Below, in pieces: positions 12,311 through 24,533 of a stretch of 64,000 nucleotides of DNA (position 1 is its first letter; the number at the start of each line of letters is the position of its first letter). The notes under the pieces were generated by a model. It was not told where the DNA came from. It saw only the letters and a list, made by a program, of their open reading frames with translations, and did not search any database. Source of the stretch: Silurus meridionalis (taxonomy: Eukaryota; Chordata; Actinopteri; Siluriformes; Siluridae); contig NC_060885.1 in NCBI RefSeq assembly GCF_014805685.1, positions 34,049,632 through 34,113,631 of the forward strand, written 5' to 3'. The position numbers were made by a program, and so were the translations under genes.

Positions 12311-12480
12311 TTGATGATGATGTTCTATGCACTAGTGCATGCTGGTGATGCTGATGATGTTCTGTGCACTAGTGCAAGTTGATGATGTTCTATGCACTAG
12401 TGCATGCTGGTGATGCTGATGATGTTCTGTGCACTAGTGCAAGTTGATGATGTTCTATGCACTAGTGCATGTAATGCACT
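12311..12480. repeat. 65-bp tandem repeat, about 2.6 copies
   Basis: TGTTCTATGC recurs at 12321, 12386 and 12451, a period of 65. Each unit is a tandem of two related 28- and 37-bp parts, each with the 10-bp palindrome GCACTAGTGC. Diverged relatives extend to about 12255 and 12600. Confidence 0.9.
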
Positions 12481-12600
12481 ATACTTCAAGTGTATGCATT
12501 TCTATACAACTAATGCATGCTGATGATATTCTATGCAATAATGCATGCTTATGATGTTCAATACTATTAATATTTCTATACTACTAGCACATGCTGATTT

Positions 12601-13672
12601 AAGCTTTTTCTATACTAACGTGTCACAGCCGACATTTCAAGATGTGACACCATCATCATCATCCTCATCATCCTCATCATACTGTCTTCATACATGTCAT
12701 ACCCAAGTTTATTAGATTCATGTTGTTCACATGGTTTTTTGTAGACACACCACATACCCCACCTACATTCACTTCCACCCCCACATTCAAACCACCTCAC
12801 TTTCCTTCATCTCACTCATTTCAGAAAGGAAAATGATATAGAAGTGATATGCAACCCTTAATCATGATCTATTTGGACTAATCTGGTGACTAATACACCT
12901 TTAAGGGAAAGGCTCTGTTCCTGTTCTGGCTCTGTGTCAAAATAATTCTCTAACTCCTGTTAGAGAAAGAGTTTGCAGCCATTATAGTTGGATTTTGAAG
13001 CATTTTATTGCTGCATTTCCTCATTAAAAAGGGGGTCTGGTGCTGTCCTTGGGTTGTTTACTCATTTAATATCCACCCCAACATCATTTACTACAGTTCT
13101 AGTGTATAAGTGTGTACTATATGTCGATATGATTGAGCAGGAGCATTGTATATTTATAACGAATAGAGAGTGTGTGGAGGCTGGGGCGGTGTAGGAGGTC
13201 ATGTGTGGGCATATTGCGTATATGTATTCAAACAGAAAGAAAGAAAAAGAAAGAAAGAGTGAAGAAAGATTTATTGTGCTCCTCCTTTAAGTCAATATGG
13301 GTTTTGGGTTACATCAGTGGGGCTGCCCAGATTTATGTTTAATAAGCTTCAGGTGGTTGGGGGAAAGTGGAGGGAATGTGGTGGGGGGAAATGAGAGCAC
13401 TGTCAGAGTTCTTGGCCGCGCTTCAATTTACACGGCAATGCCACGTCTGGAGCAACAGAGCTACCTTTGTCCATAACACACGCCTGCTGTGAGCTGAGCT
13501 CTGGCTGACAGCAACCAGATTTAAGGGCTAATAAATAGGCAATAATCAAACTCAGGATGGAATGTTTATAAGAAGTATGCAAAAGACAGACAGACTGACA
13601 GGGCAGTTATTTTTGGGTGGGTGGTGGTGGAGTGGAGGGTTTCTTATAATATTATTCTGTCTCTTTCTCTTG

Positions 13673-13673
<1 letters not shown>
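12601..13673. other. Intergenic, nothing recognised
   Basis: Includes a short (CAT)n near 12651-12680 and a purine-rich stretch near 13230-13260. No gene is seen. Confidence 0.55.

Positions 13674-13748
<75 letters not shown>
13674..13748. repeat. (CA)n(CT)n compound microsatellite
   Basis: About 22 CA units followed by about 14 CT units. Confidence 0.97.
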
Positions 13749-13751
<3 letters not shown>

Positions 13752-14869
13752 TCTCTTATTTGATTTTGAGCCTTTGTGTTGTTCTTGCTTTCTTGTTTTC
13801 ACACTTTCTCTCTCTCCCTCTCCGTTTCCCCTGAACTTTTATTTTGCGGCCTGTTGACTGACAGAATGCCTCCTGCCCAGGTAGCAGAGAGAACAATGCC
13901 CCCTCTGTGTGAAGGAAACAGGCAGGGTGGGGACCGAGCGAGGGAGGGAGGAAACCCTTGGGCTGAAGGAGGAGAGCACGTATGAGCTCATGGAGAGCGA
14001 GGGCAGGCTAGAACGAATCCGATCGCATTGGGTGGAACGATGAAAGCGGTGTAGCACAGCGTGCTGTAAACAATACAGTGTGAGGGCTGATACACACTCG
14101 GCCATTCACAAGTTCACTCGAGTATAAACAGCAGTGCTGACGAAAGAAATGTGTACTTTGTAGAGAAACTGTATGAGTTTGTATGAGAAATCCTAAAAGC
14201 CAAACATCTCAAATTAAACTTTGTTTCTTTATCAAATACAAACTGAAGTGCAGCCTATAAATAATCCAGGCTTCAACTGCGGTGTTTCCAAAAACACAAC
14301 TTTTTTCAAGTCCTTCAGCATGCAAAATGCTTCCCGAGATGAAACCAGTCATATTCTATTCCATTCTATTTTTTCATCAGTTATCCTTCAAATCAAACCT
14401 CAGTTTGAAGAATGCCAAAGTCTAAAACTAATGAGAACAAAAACACACATGAATGCTGAGATAGGAAACTCTATACGAGTATAACAGTATCGCCCGGAGT
14501 GGTTTCTCCGTCTTCCTTTCACTCGTCCTGTCACGAATCTTTCTCGTTTTCTTACTCTAACTGCTTTCCCACAGCGTGTCACCGTGTGTAGGCAACACTT
14601 ACCTCGATCCACTGTGTCCATACTATCATTCACACCATCATCTCATCCTCCATTGACCACAGTGTTATAAATAGCACAGGTGAATTCATAAAAACTCAAA
14701 ACCATTTAATAAAGATCTCAATGTCTAAAAAAGATCACTGGAGTAGTTTCAGCCTGTACTTCGGTCCTGTGATGATGAAAAGTTTAATGCCAATCTGTGT
14801 GCCATTATAGAGAGTTTGAGATGAGACAGATATGTATATATACTCTATATATATAAATTATTGGACATC
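13749..14869. other. Intergenic, nothing recognised
   Basis: Repeat-free sequence with moderate GC at 13850-14110. Open frames lack family signals. Confidence 0.55.
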
Positions 14870-15265
14870 TTTGGATGCAGTAGCATGCAATTTTTTCCTA
14901 CACTTGAATTAGAAGACCCAAACCAGCTCCTGTGCAAAAAAAAAGCTCCATGAAGATCTGCTTTACATGCTTTAAATAAAAAAAAAGATATATGCTATAG
15001 ATCTCCAACACTATTGAACACCTTTAGGGTGAATGTGAACGCTGACTGCACCCCAGAAACCTTCTCACCTTCTCATCTACATCAGTCCCTGACTTTACTA
15101 ACACACTTCTAGCTGAATGAATCTCTACAGAATCTAGTGGAACATCTTCTCAGAGGTGTGAAGCTCATTATAACAGCAAATAGGGACTAAATGTTGAATG
15201 GGATGTTCAAAAAGCACATCATTTTATGGTCAGGTTTCCACAAACTTTTGTCCATATAATGTAAA
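14870..15265 (+). mobile_element. Tc1-like transposase fragment with terminal end, copy C
   Basis: The longest C-terminal copy in the window. Near 15016 the frame reads IEHL*GECER against the Tc1 motif PIEHLWDELER, with an in-frame stop. Then comes CTGACTGCACCCCAGAAACC and ATGGGATGTTCAAAAAGCAC. It ends CAAACTTTTGTCCATATAAT, the transposon terminus type also seen inverted at 18285. Clearly dead. Confidence 0.75.
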
Positions 15266-15439
15266 ACAAGCACACGTTTATTTTTTATATTAACCTTGTC
15301 ATATTAAATGTATACAATCATATTTTGAAGCCGGAGAGCTTTTCATTCCTGAACAGAGACTATCTAGTGTTCAATTTCATGCGCTAACATGATATACCTT
15401 TTGTTTTCACCACTGGTTTTTTGCGTGCACGCTTTCTGC

Positions 15440-15615
15440 AGCTGGTTTTGTCCAAAGCAACGCACATTTAAAGCACACAATTCAGACATAATGCTGAGCA
15501 GTTAAGGGTTAAAAGGCTTTGCTTAATGGCCCTGCAGAGGCTCACGGGGATTTTGAGTCATAACCTTTCTGACCGCTAGCGATGAACCTTAACCGCTGAG
15601 CCAGCGCTGCTGTGA
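15440..15615 (-). mobile_element. tRNA-derived SINE family 1
   Basis: On the minus strand: a tRNA-like head with CTCAGCGGTTAAGG (A box) and a degraded B box, then GGGCC..AAGC..CTTAA, then the GTGCGTTGCTTTGGACAA tail region. Same family as 20645 and 22510. Confidence 0.65.
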
Positions 15616-16574
15616 GGTTCATTTGAAAAGATCTCACTAAAAACACACTGAGTAAGATAAGAACTGAGAAAAGTTTTTAGCATTTCAATTAATCATGTGT
15701 CAAGAAGTGGCTGCGGTTTTCTGGGTTATTGTGAGACATTTATAAAGGGTACGTAGTGATTCCTATTTAATCATCAAGCTCACACTCAGAGTCCAAACAA
15801 AAGCTCAATTTTCCCAAAGGGCTCCTGGAATAGATTACCTTCATCAGGGGAGCATTCAGTGATGCCTGCACTGTCATCTGTTACACTATTATATACTTTT
15901 CCCTACACATACATACTCTAGTTAACTTTAAGACACATTATTCCATTTTTATTCTCAAAAAAGGCAAGAATTAAATCCAATTCGTGATCCATTCTGTCAG
16001 ATCAAAACGCGTCTGAAAATCTGCACTGCAACCCGATGCTTTCGATACAGCCCTGATCTCTTTACAGGTGTGAACACTAATTCGCTTATTTCTCACCTGC
16101 TAACACGGGGATTACATTCACCAGTCTATTCTCCTCAACAACCTGCTTTTAAGCCTTTTGTGAACAGTTGTGTGTGAAGTTACAGCACTGTTTCACTCAT
16201 TACATGTACGGAGGTACTGTTAAGGCAGGACATGGAGTTTTACATGAAATTTACCTGAAAATATGTGTGTAACACAGTGCCATCGGTGCCGTGCTTCAGG
16301 GCTGAATTTGGCTGTGACCAGAAAAAGTTTTAATGTGCCTCAAAATGATGTGAACTGGCAGTAATGTCAGCATGAATTCCTCAACCTCAGCTACATCACT
16401 CGAGGTCAGAATTAAAGACAGGACAGGACGTTCATATCTTAATTTAATCCACCGTCATCCAAACCAGATTAAGTGAATAAATGCAGTTCTGCAATATTTA
16501 AATTTGTGGACCTTCTTTGTCCTGTGAGCTTCACATCTATCTGTTTATTTATGCCGCTGCATAAAAGCCAAATC
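15616..16574. other. Intergenic, nothing recognised
   Basis: Repeat-free at 15640-15900, with mixed composition. Candidate regulatory sequence only. Confidence 0.5.
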
Positions 16575-16890
16575 AGATCATGCTCTCTGTCCAAAACACG
16601 TTATGTTCGTATTGGTGTTCAATTCCATCTCTGATAAGAACAACCTACGTGTCTGACATTTTTTCTACATTATTAACGAGATTATTTACCCAGATAATTT
16701 ATTACTTCATCCATCTGAGGATGATTTGCCTTTTGAATCTGGTTCCTCTCAAGATTTCTTCATCATAACATCTTAGGGAATATTTCCCTCACGTACAGGG
16801 ACTCATTTATGATGTCAAAATGTTTATTTGTCATTATTTATTTCTGTAAAGCTGCTTGATGTCCATTTAACTGAATTGAAATGGTTTCCA
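16575..16890 (+). mobile_element. LINE-type 3' end fragment (AGCTGCTTT family), copy 2
   Basis: It contains GGTTCCTCTCAAGATTTCTTC, CTTAGGGAATATTTCCCTCAC and TTTCTGTAAAGCTGCTTGATG, then TCCATTTAACTGAATTGAAAT. This order is typical of the 3' region of an abundant fish retroelement. No coding part is retained. Confidence 0.6.
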
Positions 16891-17042
16891 GGTTGCTGGA
16901 GATGGAAGCAGACAATAATCGATGTACAGGCTTCAATAAAATCTCGTGCCATCATTTCAAAGACACTCTTTGTTGATTTGTGAGGACTCTAAAAGTGTTT
17001 TTGAACACTTGACATTATTGTTGATCTTGGCATGATGCTTAT

Positions 17043-17044
<2 letters not shown>

Positions 17045-17086
<42 letters not shown>
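17045..17086. repeat. (AC)n microsatellite
   Basis: About 21 AC units. Confidence 0.95.
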
Positions 17087-17088
<2 letters not shown>

Positions 17089-18284
17089 TGGAAAGAAAGG
17101 AAGTGCAAAAGCCTGCTTCTACAATTTTCCATCACACTTGAAGCACTGCCATGAAGTCCCCTCTTTTACACCTTGTGTATATTATATACAAATCAATCAG
17201 AGTGCCTTGGCTGACATTAAGCAGGTCTAATTCACCCTCTTTGTGAGGACACCAACCATAGCTTTATGCTGTCTCCTGTTTCCGTTGTGTTTTGGGGACA
17301 AATCTGTTCTGCGACAAAAACCAGGGACATGATTCTCTGTAGCCAATTCTATACACAGTATGAAAGGTTTAGTGTGACAATTCTGTCCTAATTTCATCCT
17401 GCTTAATAGTCATGTCCTTCAACCTGCGAGTCACAAACACACCGATCACGTATACCAACATTTTTACAAAAACAAATACACAACAAGAAATAAACAGGTC
17501 AGAATTTCGATGTCTTTAGTTCGTGTTGGAGTGTTTGTGCATGTCCATGCCTGGACTTGTAATTCTGATGCGTTATGAATGGATTACTCCGGGCTATGAG
17601 GAGGAGCTGTATTCTTCATCTTTTGTAAGCCATACTATAACATTTTCCACCAGTGCATTGAACAAATGAAAAAAAACATACATTTGACTGAATAAAAGGG
17701 CTGCGCAAGACCTTTGTGACAGCTTCGTTTAGAGACATGCAACCAAAGACCAGCATTATGTGTGTGGTTTGGGATCCATCCCAAGTATCAGTCTTATCTT
17801 CAGAAATGATCGAGGAATGGCTTTCAAAGCGCATACATTCCCTCGCAAAGTCATTTAGGACAGAATAGAGTAACTATATGAAAAGTCTCATTGGGTATTT
17901 TTAGATGTTGTGTCATTGTGCTAATGTTTATTTCTCATAAAGCACAAATGACTTTTCAGCCTGAACTATTGTCTTTTCATACCTGGACAAGTAACTAAGG
18001 AAGATCAGAAAAAGAAACAATCTTAATAACTTTAAAGAGAACGTCACTGTTCAGACACACCCATGGTTTAAACAATATGTGGTATGTAGATATCACCTGA
18101 GGAACTAAATCATGGGTTGAACTGTTAATACAATGATTTGTCTCTAGAAGAAATATCTCATCTTAGGTGCACTTCTCACAGCCAGAGTTTTCAGAGATAG
18201 GTTTTCTATGCAAGATCATCACACCAAAACAAATATTGATTTAAATATAAATATTAGGAAGATAAGAAGCTACACTGTAATGAC
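17087..18284. other. Intergenic, nothing recognised
   Basis: Non-repetitive. 17100-17450 looks compositionally like unique sequence and is a weak regulatory candidate. Confidence 0.5.
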
Positions 18285-18620
18285 AAATATTTGTCGACAC
18301 CCAACCCAAAGGATTTTAGAAGATCCCATTTGACATTTAGTCCCCAATCGCTGTTTTAATAACCTCCTCTCTTCTGGGAAGATGTTCAACTAGATTTTGT
18401 GGAGATTTGTGGAGATTCATTCAGCCACAAGGGTGTTAGTAAAGTCAGGTACAAATGTAGGTGAGGTGAAGAAGCCTGGGGTGCAGTCAGCATAGACATT
18501 CATCTCAATAGTGTTGGAGTTATTTAGTGGAAGATCTTCCACTCCGACTGTGCACAGGGGCATTGGCATGCAGGAACAGGTTTGGGTCACTTAGTTCAAG
18601 TTAAGGGAAAATCGAAGTGT
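18285..18620 (-). mobile_element. Tc1-like transposase fragment with terminal end, copy D
   Basis: Inverted relative to copies A-C. The minus strand reads CTGACTGCACCCCAGGCTTC, CCACAAAATCTAGTTGAAC and a terminus at 18285-18310 (ACAAATATTTGTCGACACCC) like the end of copy C. Frames are broken. Confidence 0.75.
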
Positions 18621-20644
18621 CTCCATCTTTGTTTCCACATTAAAAAGCCGTCTCCTGGATGCTACTTTTACTAAAACCAAACGTATTCAATCCACATCAT
18701 CTGAGTTTATCATCTGCTGCTTTAATCAGTCCCATATTTGCAGTTATCATGGATTAAGAGTGACGTGAATAAATGTGGAAGATTAGTGCCTAGTGGAGAA
18801 ACCTAGACAGAGCAGACAGACTGATTAAGATGGGAGAGAAAGGGATGTCCTATCATTTGTCACAGCGGGGGGAAACTCAAGCCCCCTGGCCGCCCATAGG
18901 GGTTGGGGACTTATCATTGCTCACTGAAAAATAGGCACGAGTGCCCCTGGCTGCCTGAGATGGGAGAAATGTGATCTCTTCATAAGTCTCATTCATCAGT
19001 CTTCTGCTCTCCTGCACTTGCCTTCCTGTGGAGGATTTCTCGCTGACAGTTCTTCTAACATTTTGCCTTAATGAGTAGGCTTTCATTGAAACCTTCACTG
19101 GATTTTATGGTTTTGTGTTGATGACAATTCTATAAGCTCCACTGGATCCAGACTTACACTCCCAACTCTCTGAACCTTCCAACTTTATAAATAATTCATA
19201 GCAGTTACTGAATAATGTGCTTTTTTATTATCATCCCGATGGAATTTACAGTTGAGGCCAAAATTTGGCATACACCTCGGGTTATAGGTATACAATTGTA
19301 TTTTATTTCACACATTAAATTTCACTTTTGGAAAGTCAATCAGGGTGTCTACGTTTATATTAAATTGGAGACACATTGATTTTTAGCTTTAATAAACCAT
19401 GTAAGAATTTCAGTAGCTCACGTGTGCACCTACAAGTCGACTGTCTCTCCAAACAATTTCCAGACTTTCTGACCCTCAGACACTCCTCATTCGATAATCG
19501 GCATCATGAGGAGCTACTGAACAAAGTGACATCTAAGGTTTAACACAAAACATTTAATACTGGAAAATGTTGGATAATCCTAAGAAGCATATAAAAATAT
19601 TTGGTAAATTGAGTTTAAATTTAATCTCCTCTGTCTTAAACATTGCTGCTAAGCATTTGGCACCAGGTGTGTAGATGTTTGCCAAAAAACTGCCTCATTT
19701 TGATTAGTTCTTGAAACTTAAAATGAGCCCACACTGTATTTTAATTGACTTAGAGTCTTCTAGGGTTACATGCATTTCAAAATCTCTGCTTTGTTGAGGT
19801 CATACTTAGTACAGTAATATAAAGGCTATGTACATGTATATGTTGTGTGTGCGTGTGTATATATTTTTATATATATAAAACAAAACCCTCCGCTAGAGTG
19901 ATTTTCCAGGCCTCATAGTCATGTGCATGTTTGTCATCACAAAATCATTGAGCCAGATCCTGTACTTATCCACTGACCTCTATGTGTAATAGAAACCAAG
20001 CAACAAAAAAAACCCCAGGAAAGATCCACAGTGAAGGTAGAAACTCAAAAAAACCTGACAAATGATCCATTTCAGGTTCCTTCTTTAACAGCAGTGGATC
20101 CTGTAGATATGATTTGATTCGGGTTTTTGCACATCAAATGTAATGAACACATCATAAGGATGTTATTAAATAAAATAAAGCTTTTGCGTGGAAATGTGTT
20201 AGTTCTCAATCTGCTGATAAACCACTCAATGTACCAATAACAACATTGGTCTGGTCCTGGTATCTTCAAACGGTACAACACACAACATCCTTCATCAACG
20301 TGAGATAAGGTGCATTATTTAATTCACTAACACTGTTAATGTTTTACAGATTTGATTCTTAACTTACAAGTAATTCGATTAGTAAAACGCTGCAAGGGGG
20401 TTTGAGAGAGAATTCATTTTACGAATGCTCCAGTCCTCCAAAAAATGCTCCAAAGAAACACCCTTTATAAAAAGCATGCATCCAGAGAATGCATACAAAG
20501 CATATATTATTTTGGAGAAAATAAAGTGATCACGTGGCTGGTGAGTGTTTCAGCTTAATCAAGTCCTGGACGCAAAAAGTTGACAAAAATATATTTATGT
20601 TTGAAAAGACATACGTATAGCAATTATTTACACTGATATTCACA
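18621..20644. other. Intergenic, nothing recognised
   Basis: The block 18770-19090 is repeat-free with mixed composition and is a regulatory candidate. The rest is AT-rich. Confidence 0.5.
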
Positions 20645-20810
20645 GCATTTTGCAGACACCTTCATCCAATTATAAATATCTACACACCTGATCAGTGAAG
20701 AAGACAATGGTATTGCTTAAGGGTCCAGGAGCAGCAGCCTGGTGGTGCTGGGATTTGAACTCATGACCTTTTCGATCAGGAGTTAACCACAGAGTTACCA
20801 TTTCCCATTT
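20645..20810 (-). mobile_element. tRNA-derived SINE family 1
   Basis: The minus strand has TGGTAACTCTGTGGTTAACTC (A box), GGTCATGAGTTCAAATCCCAG (B box), CTGGACCCTTAAGCAATACC and a tail containing AAGGTGTCTGCAAAATG. This is the clearest head-to-tail copy on this strand. Confidence 0.75.
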
Positions 20811-21300
20811 TAGCTTTTAGATGTATGTGGTATGTTAGAGTGATTTAATCCTTTTTGTTTTCCAGACAAGACGTTCTAGGACGTCCTCCCTCAAGCAGAA
20901 ACGCGAGCCCAACTTTATTGCACAAACAAAAAAGTTGCTATGATCCTCAACCGCTAAAGAACACAGAGTCTCCTGAATGTTCAAGCACCAAGACGAAGTT
21001 CAGAGCAAATCTATCAAATCAAAGCCATACTGTCACGGTCTAGGAAGAAATTTCAGCGTCTAATCAAGGATTACATCCTGAGCTACAGTCGGATCGACAG
21101 TTTGACATCGAGAGGTGAATTTGATCGCAGTGCATCAGTACTTTGGTGTCTGAACACTTCAGGATGTCTGCAGAGTTTACTGAGAAAGACTTCCCTTGCT
21201 CATGCTGTGATGTTCCTTGTATTTTATGCCCTGTTGCATTATAGAAGAAAAATATTATCTCTTAATTATTTGATTTTCTATTAATGTACAGCATGTTAAC

Positions 21301-21363
21301 AAGCTAAAAGTAATGGTATGTCTGGTAAAGTGTGATTACCAGACATACCATTACTTTTAGCTT
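21301..21363. repeat. Perfect inverted repeat: 28-bp arms, 7-bp loop
   Basis: The left arm 21301-21328 is the exact reverse complement of 21336-21363; the loop is AGTGTGA. TAAC occurs immediately outside both arms (21297-21300 and 21364-21367). See findings. Confidence 0.97.
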
Positions 21364-21669
21364 TAACTCCTCCTATTGTAACTGTTCACCGAACAGTTCA
21401 CGGTACAATGACTATCCGAAGGGCTTGTATACCTTCTGGGTGTGATGTTAGAGTGTGGTGTTTGACATGATGGCCATTCCGATGTCTAACATTTCTCTGT
21501 TTTTACATGTCAAGGAATGCATTGAGATCCACCTGGGACTTTCCAGTTTCAGCCTGGATCCCTGTTGAATACTTTATTACTTCTTCTAACACTTCTTTCA
21601 CATCAAATCCCTAATGTTTATGTGTTAAGTGAAAAATATGACATATTTAAAAACTTGTTATGGATCGAA

Positions 21670-21765
21670 AATGTCATTGATTTGTGCTAATGCTAATGCT
21701 AATTTGTGCTAATGCTAATGCAATTTGTGCTAATGATTTGTGCTGATTGTACTAATGCTGACATT
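21670..21765. repeat. TAATGC/TTTGTGC short tandem array
   Basis: GCTAATGCTAATGCTAA and ATTTGTGCTAATG recur irregularly. Degenerate low-order repeat. Confidence 0.75.
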
Positions 21766-22509
21766 GTGTATTACCCTCATATCACTGAAGTATTAACCAG
21801 ACAGATCTTAGTGTGTACAGACTTCCTAAACGTATCCTCAATCCAACTCATTTTAGGGTTCAGACTGAGATTTACACTGATGCTTTACTGATATTGATAT
21901 ATTGATATACTGATGATTCAAATCACCCGCATGTAATTCACACCTCTATGATCAGCATGTTTTACAGATTAGACGTGTCTGATGTAGCCGGAATAATCAT
22001 GGAAAAGTATTAAGAATAGATTCAACACAAAGGACAATGAAAAGTCTTTTTATTGCATATATTTGTGTCTGCAATAATGTATTGCTTTTACAGGTTCCCA
22101 GTTGTAATGATCATATAGCTATATTATGAAACGGCAGTTATTCGAGTGCTTATTACAAGATAATATCTGGTTTATCATGTGTTTGAAGGATGTAGGCTAT
22201 TTATTTTTTTTTATTAACTCAATACATTCTTTAAAGCATTTGATGAATTAGATATTTTTTGACTTGTATTTGTTAATGCTTTTTATCCATTGTTTATACT
22301 TTCATCATGTAAAATAAGATATAATCAGTGCTCCAGATTAAGTGTCTGATAAAAAAATATATATTGAAAGGAATTTTGTGCACGTCTTGTGGATTTTTTT
22401 TAGCTTTTTAGAAGGGTTCTATTTAAAATCCCTGCTTTACGGTTCTACTTGGAGAAAATAAAAAATGAATTGAGTGAAGATCGTTGGATTATACAATGCT
22501 ACAATGCGT
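21766..22509. other. Intergenic, nothing recognised
   Basis: AT-rich sequence without coding signal. Confidence 0.6.
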
Positions 22510-22715
22510 ACAGTTTGATTTAGGCATGTGGTATCTTATTAATGAAAGCATTAGATTCAAAGGTCATGAGTTAAAATCCCAGCCACACCAAGAGCCCCTC
22601 CTGGGCCCCTGAGCATGCCATTGGACCTGATAGTTACTCAGTTGTATGAATGAAAAAAAAGCAAATTACTCTGGATAAAGGCAACTGTAAAATACCTTAA
22701 ATGTAAATGATTTGT
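22510..22715 (+). mobile_element. tRNA-derived SINE family 1, sense copy
   Basis: It has a head with GGTCATGAGTTAAAATCCCAG (B box), a body with CTGGGCCCCTGAGCA, ACTCAGTTGTATGAATG, and the tail ACTCTGGATAAAGGCAACTG..TAAATGTAAATG. The tail is typical of a widespread fish SINE. Confidence 0.75.
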
Positions 22716-23554
22716 AAGATTCCAAATTGTATATCAGAACCACTCCCTAAGATAGCATGAGGAGTTGAGAGGAACCAGAAAGGGTGAGAGCAGAAACACA
22801 TCCTCTTCTGGATGACACCGGATGGTGGGATTATAAATCATTATCGTACAGAGAAAAGGCAAACTGTACTCAGCGTGTTGAAAAGATACAGAGTGCTCTT
22901 TGCCTGAACTAGCTCGTGAATTCATGTGCCTTCTTGCTGTTTGAGAACATTCAACCGCGTAGATTTTCCCATCATGCCTGGACACGGCCTCATCCTGCAC
23001 CGCCCCCAATCACTACCCCCTGGCGATGCTCAACATCTCGCACCGCTGTCTGTTCCAGCACGTCTGAAATCGGTGCCACAAAGAAGCGCTACCTGAAATG
23101 TAAACACTCCCAGCGACGCTTAAGCGCCTCAAATAACACCTTCACAAAGACTCGTTATTCTTAATTTAGCAGCTCCGAGCACTGGGTCAGGACAATGTTC
23201 TACGGATTAGGAACAATGAGAAACCACCATCGAGCTCTAATCATGGTTATGTGTCTTGACAGGGCCAGAACCCACACAAGAATCACAGTGGAGGTGTGCA
23301 GGGTTATTCCGGTGTTATAAGAGCAGGGTGTGAAAAGGTACTGATGGCAGGTGTGGGATTTTTACCGCTAGTCTTTCATACTTTCAAGTTTTGCCCTGCA
23401 GGCTACACGCGTGTTTGTGATGAGTCACGTGCTGTTTCTGTACAAATCTGAGCTTATTTATACTTCTGTAGACCGAGCAAATAGACAAGGCAAAGAAAAT
23501 GATTTTAGCTTGAGTTTGGGGGGGGTTGGTTAAATCTAAAAGTTTCAACACTAG
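22716..23554. other. Intergenic, nothing recognised
   Basis: Unique-looking, somewhat GC-richer at 22980-23060. Open frames lack family signals. Confidence 0.55.
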
Positions 23555-23995
23555 TTCAGTAACATGCCAACAGATGGCAGCACAATGCTGCACGCACAGT
23601 CAAAGGGAGCACCAACTTTCATAAGTCAGTGTGCCAATAGACATCGTCCTGTGTACATCTTGAGCTGTGCATCTGGTGCTGTTCTGACTATGTGCGTTAC
23701 CACGTCTGCTATTCTGACCACCCTGTCACCGAGCTCCTCACACGTGAGATTCTCGCCGGAAACAACATGATCTCACTTCCGCACACACCCTATTAGCTAG
23801 ATTTGGCTCCCCCGGACTTTACCCTTTCGTGGAGATGAAGATGCAGCTCAAAGGTTTCCTTTTTTACACACATGATCTCTTCCAAAAGAAGACTTTAGGA
23901 CACGTTTCATAAGTAGCAGGAACACTGGGGGCTCTGTATTGCTGTACAATGAGACTGTTTCTGAGGTGATCGTGTGGAAACGTAGATAAATAAAG
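23555..23995 (+). mobile_element. mariner-like element, internally deleted
   Basis: The left part carries GGTGCTGTTCTGACTATGTG, also seen in the 6600 fragment. The right part reads LDLAPPDFTL, then (frame broken) MKMQLKG-like and QEHWGLCIAVQ with *DCF*GD, matching the mariner C-terminus (SPDLAP.DF.LF..MK..LKG ... YFEGD). Several stops. The catalytic centre is missing. Confidence 0.65.
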
Positions 23996-24049
23996 CACTT
24001 TCTTTTAAACAGAGCAAATCTGCAACTAATATATTAAGGGGAAGATGCC

Positions 24050-24195
24050 CTTAATCATAACGACTTGCATTCAGTTGAAGGTCAAGGCGCCTTACTCAAG
24101 GGCCCTCAGGGGCAGCTGATGATACTGGGATGTGAGCTCTCAACATTCAGATCAGAAGTTCACAACATCTTGACCACTGAACTTTACACTTCAAT
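24050..24195 (-). mobile_element. tRNA-derived SINE family 1
   Basis: GGCGCCTTACTCAAGGGCCC, GATACTGGGATGTGAGCTC and TCTTGACCACTGAACTTTAC are the minus-strand body, B-box and A-box regions of the family, degraded. Confidence 0.65.
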
Positions 24196-24533
24196 AAATA
24201 CAATGGTCTGCTTTATAAACAGCAGTCTAGTAGACTGAAAAGTAACAGATCCTGCAGCTCTACTTTACTTCTGTCCTTCCTTCAACATAACCTGACCTTC
24301 TTTTAGGAGCTACAAAGAGTCTAATAGTCCCAAAAACATAAGCATTTTTTGTCCATCTGTTTCAAGTCATTATTATTGTTGTAAATGGCCACATAACATC
24401 CATCCTCCTCGTCTCATCTGAACCTCTGACATTTATGCTCGATATGAAAAACTGTGTTACAGAAAGATGTCCTGTTGCAAAAGAGAAACTCTTCCATGTT
24501 TTCCAAAAGACAAACTTTGTCTCCATTAATGAA

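Noticed and set aside
12311..12480. CRISPR-like spaced repeats
   Set aside because: The units are contiguous tandem repeats without unique spacers, in a vertebrate genome.
21301..21363. Transcription terminator or miRNA gene
   Set aside because: Bacterial-type terminators do not apply; the stem is shorter than usual miRNA precursors and no expression evidence is available.
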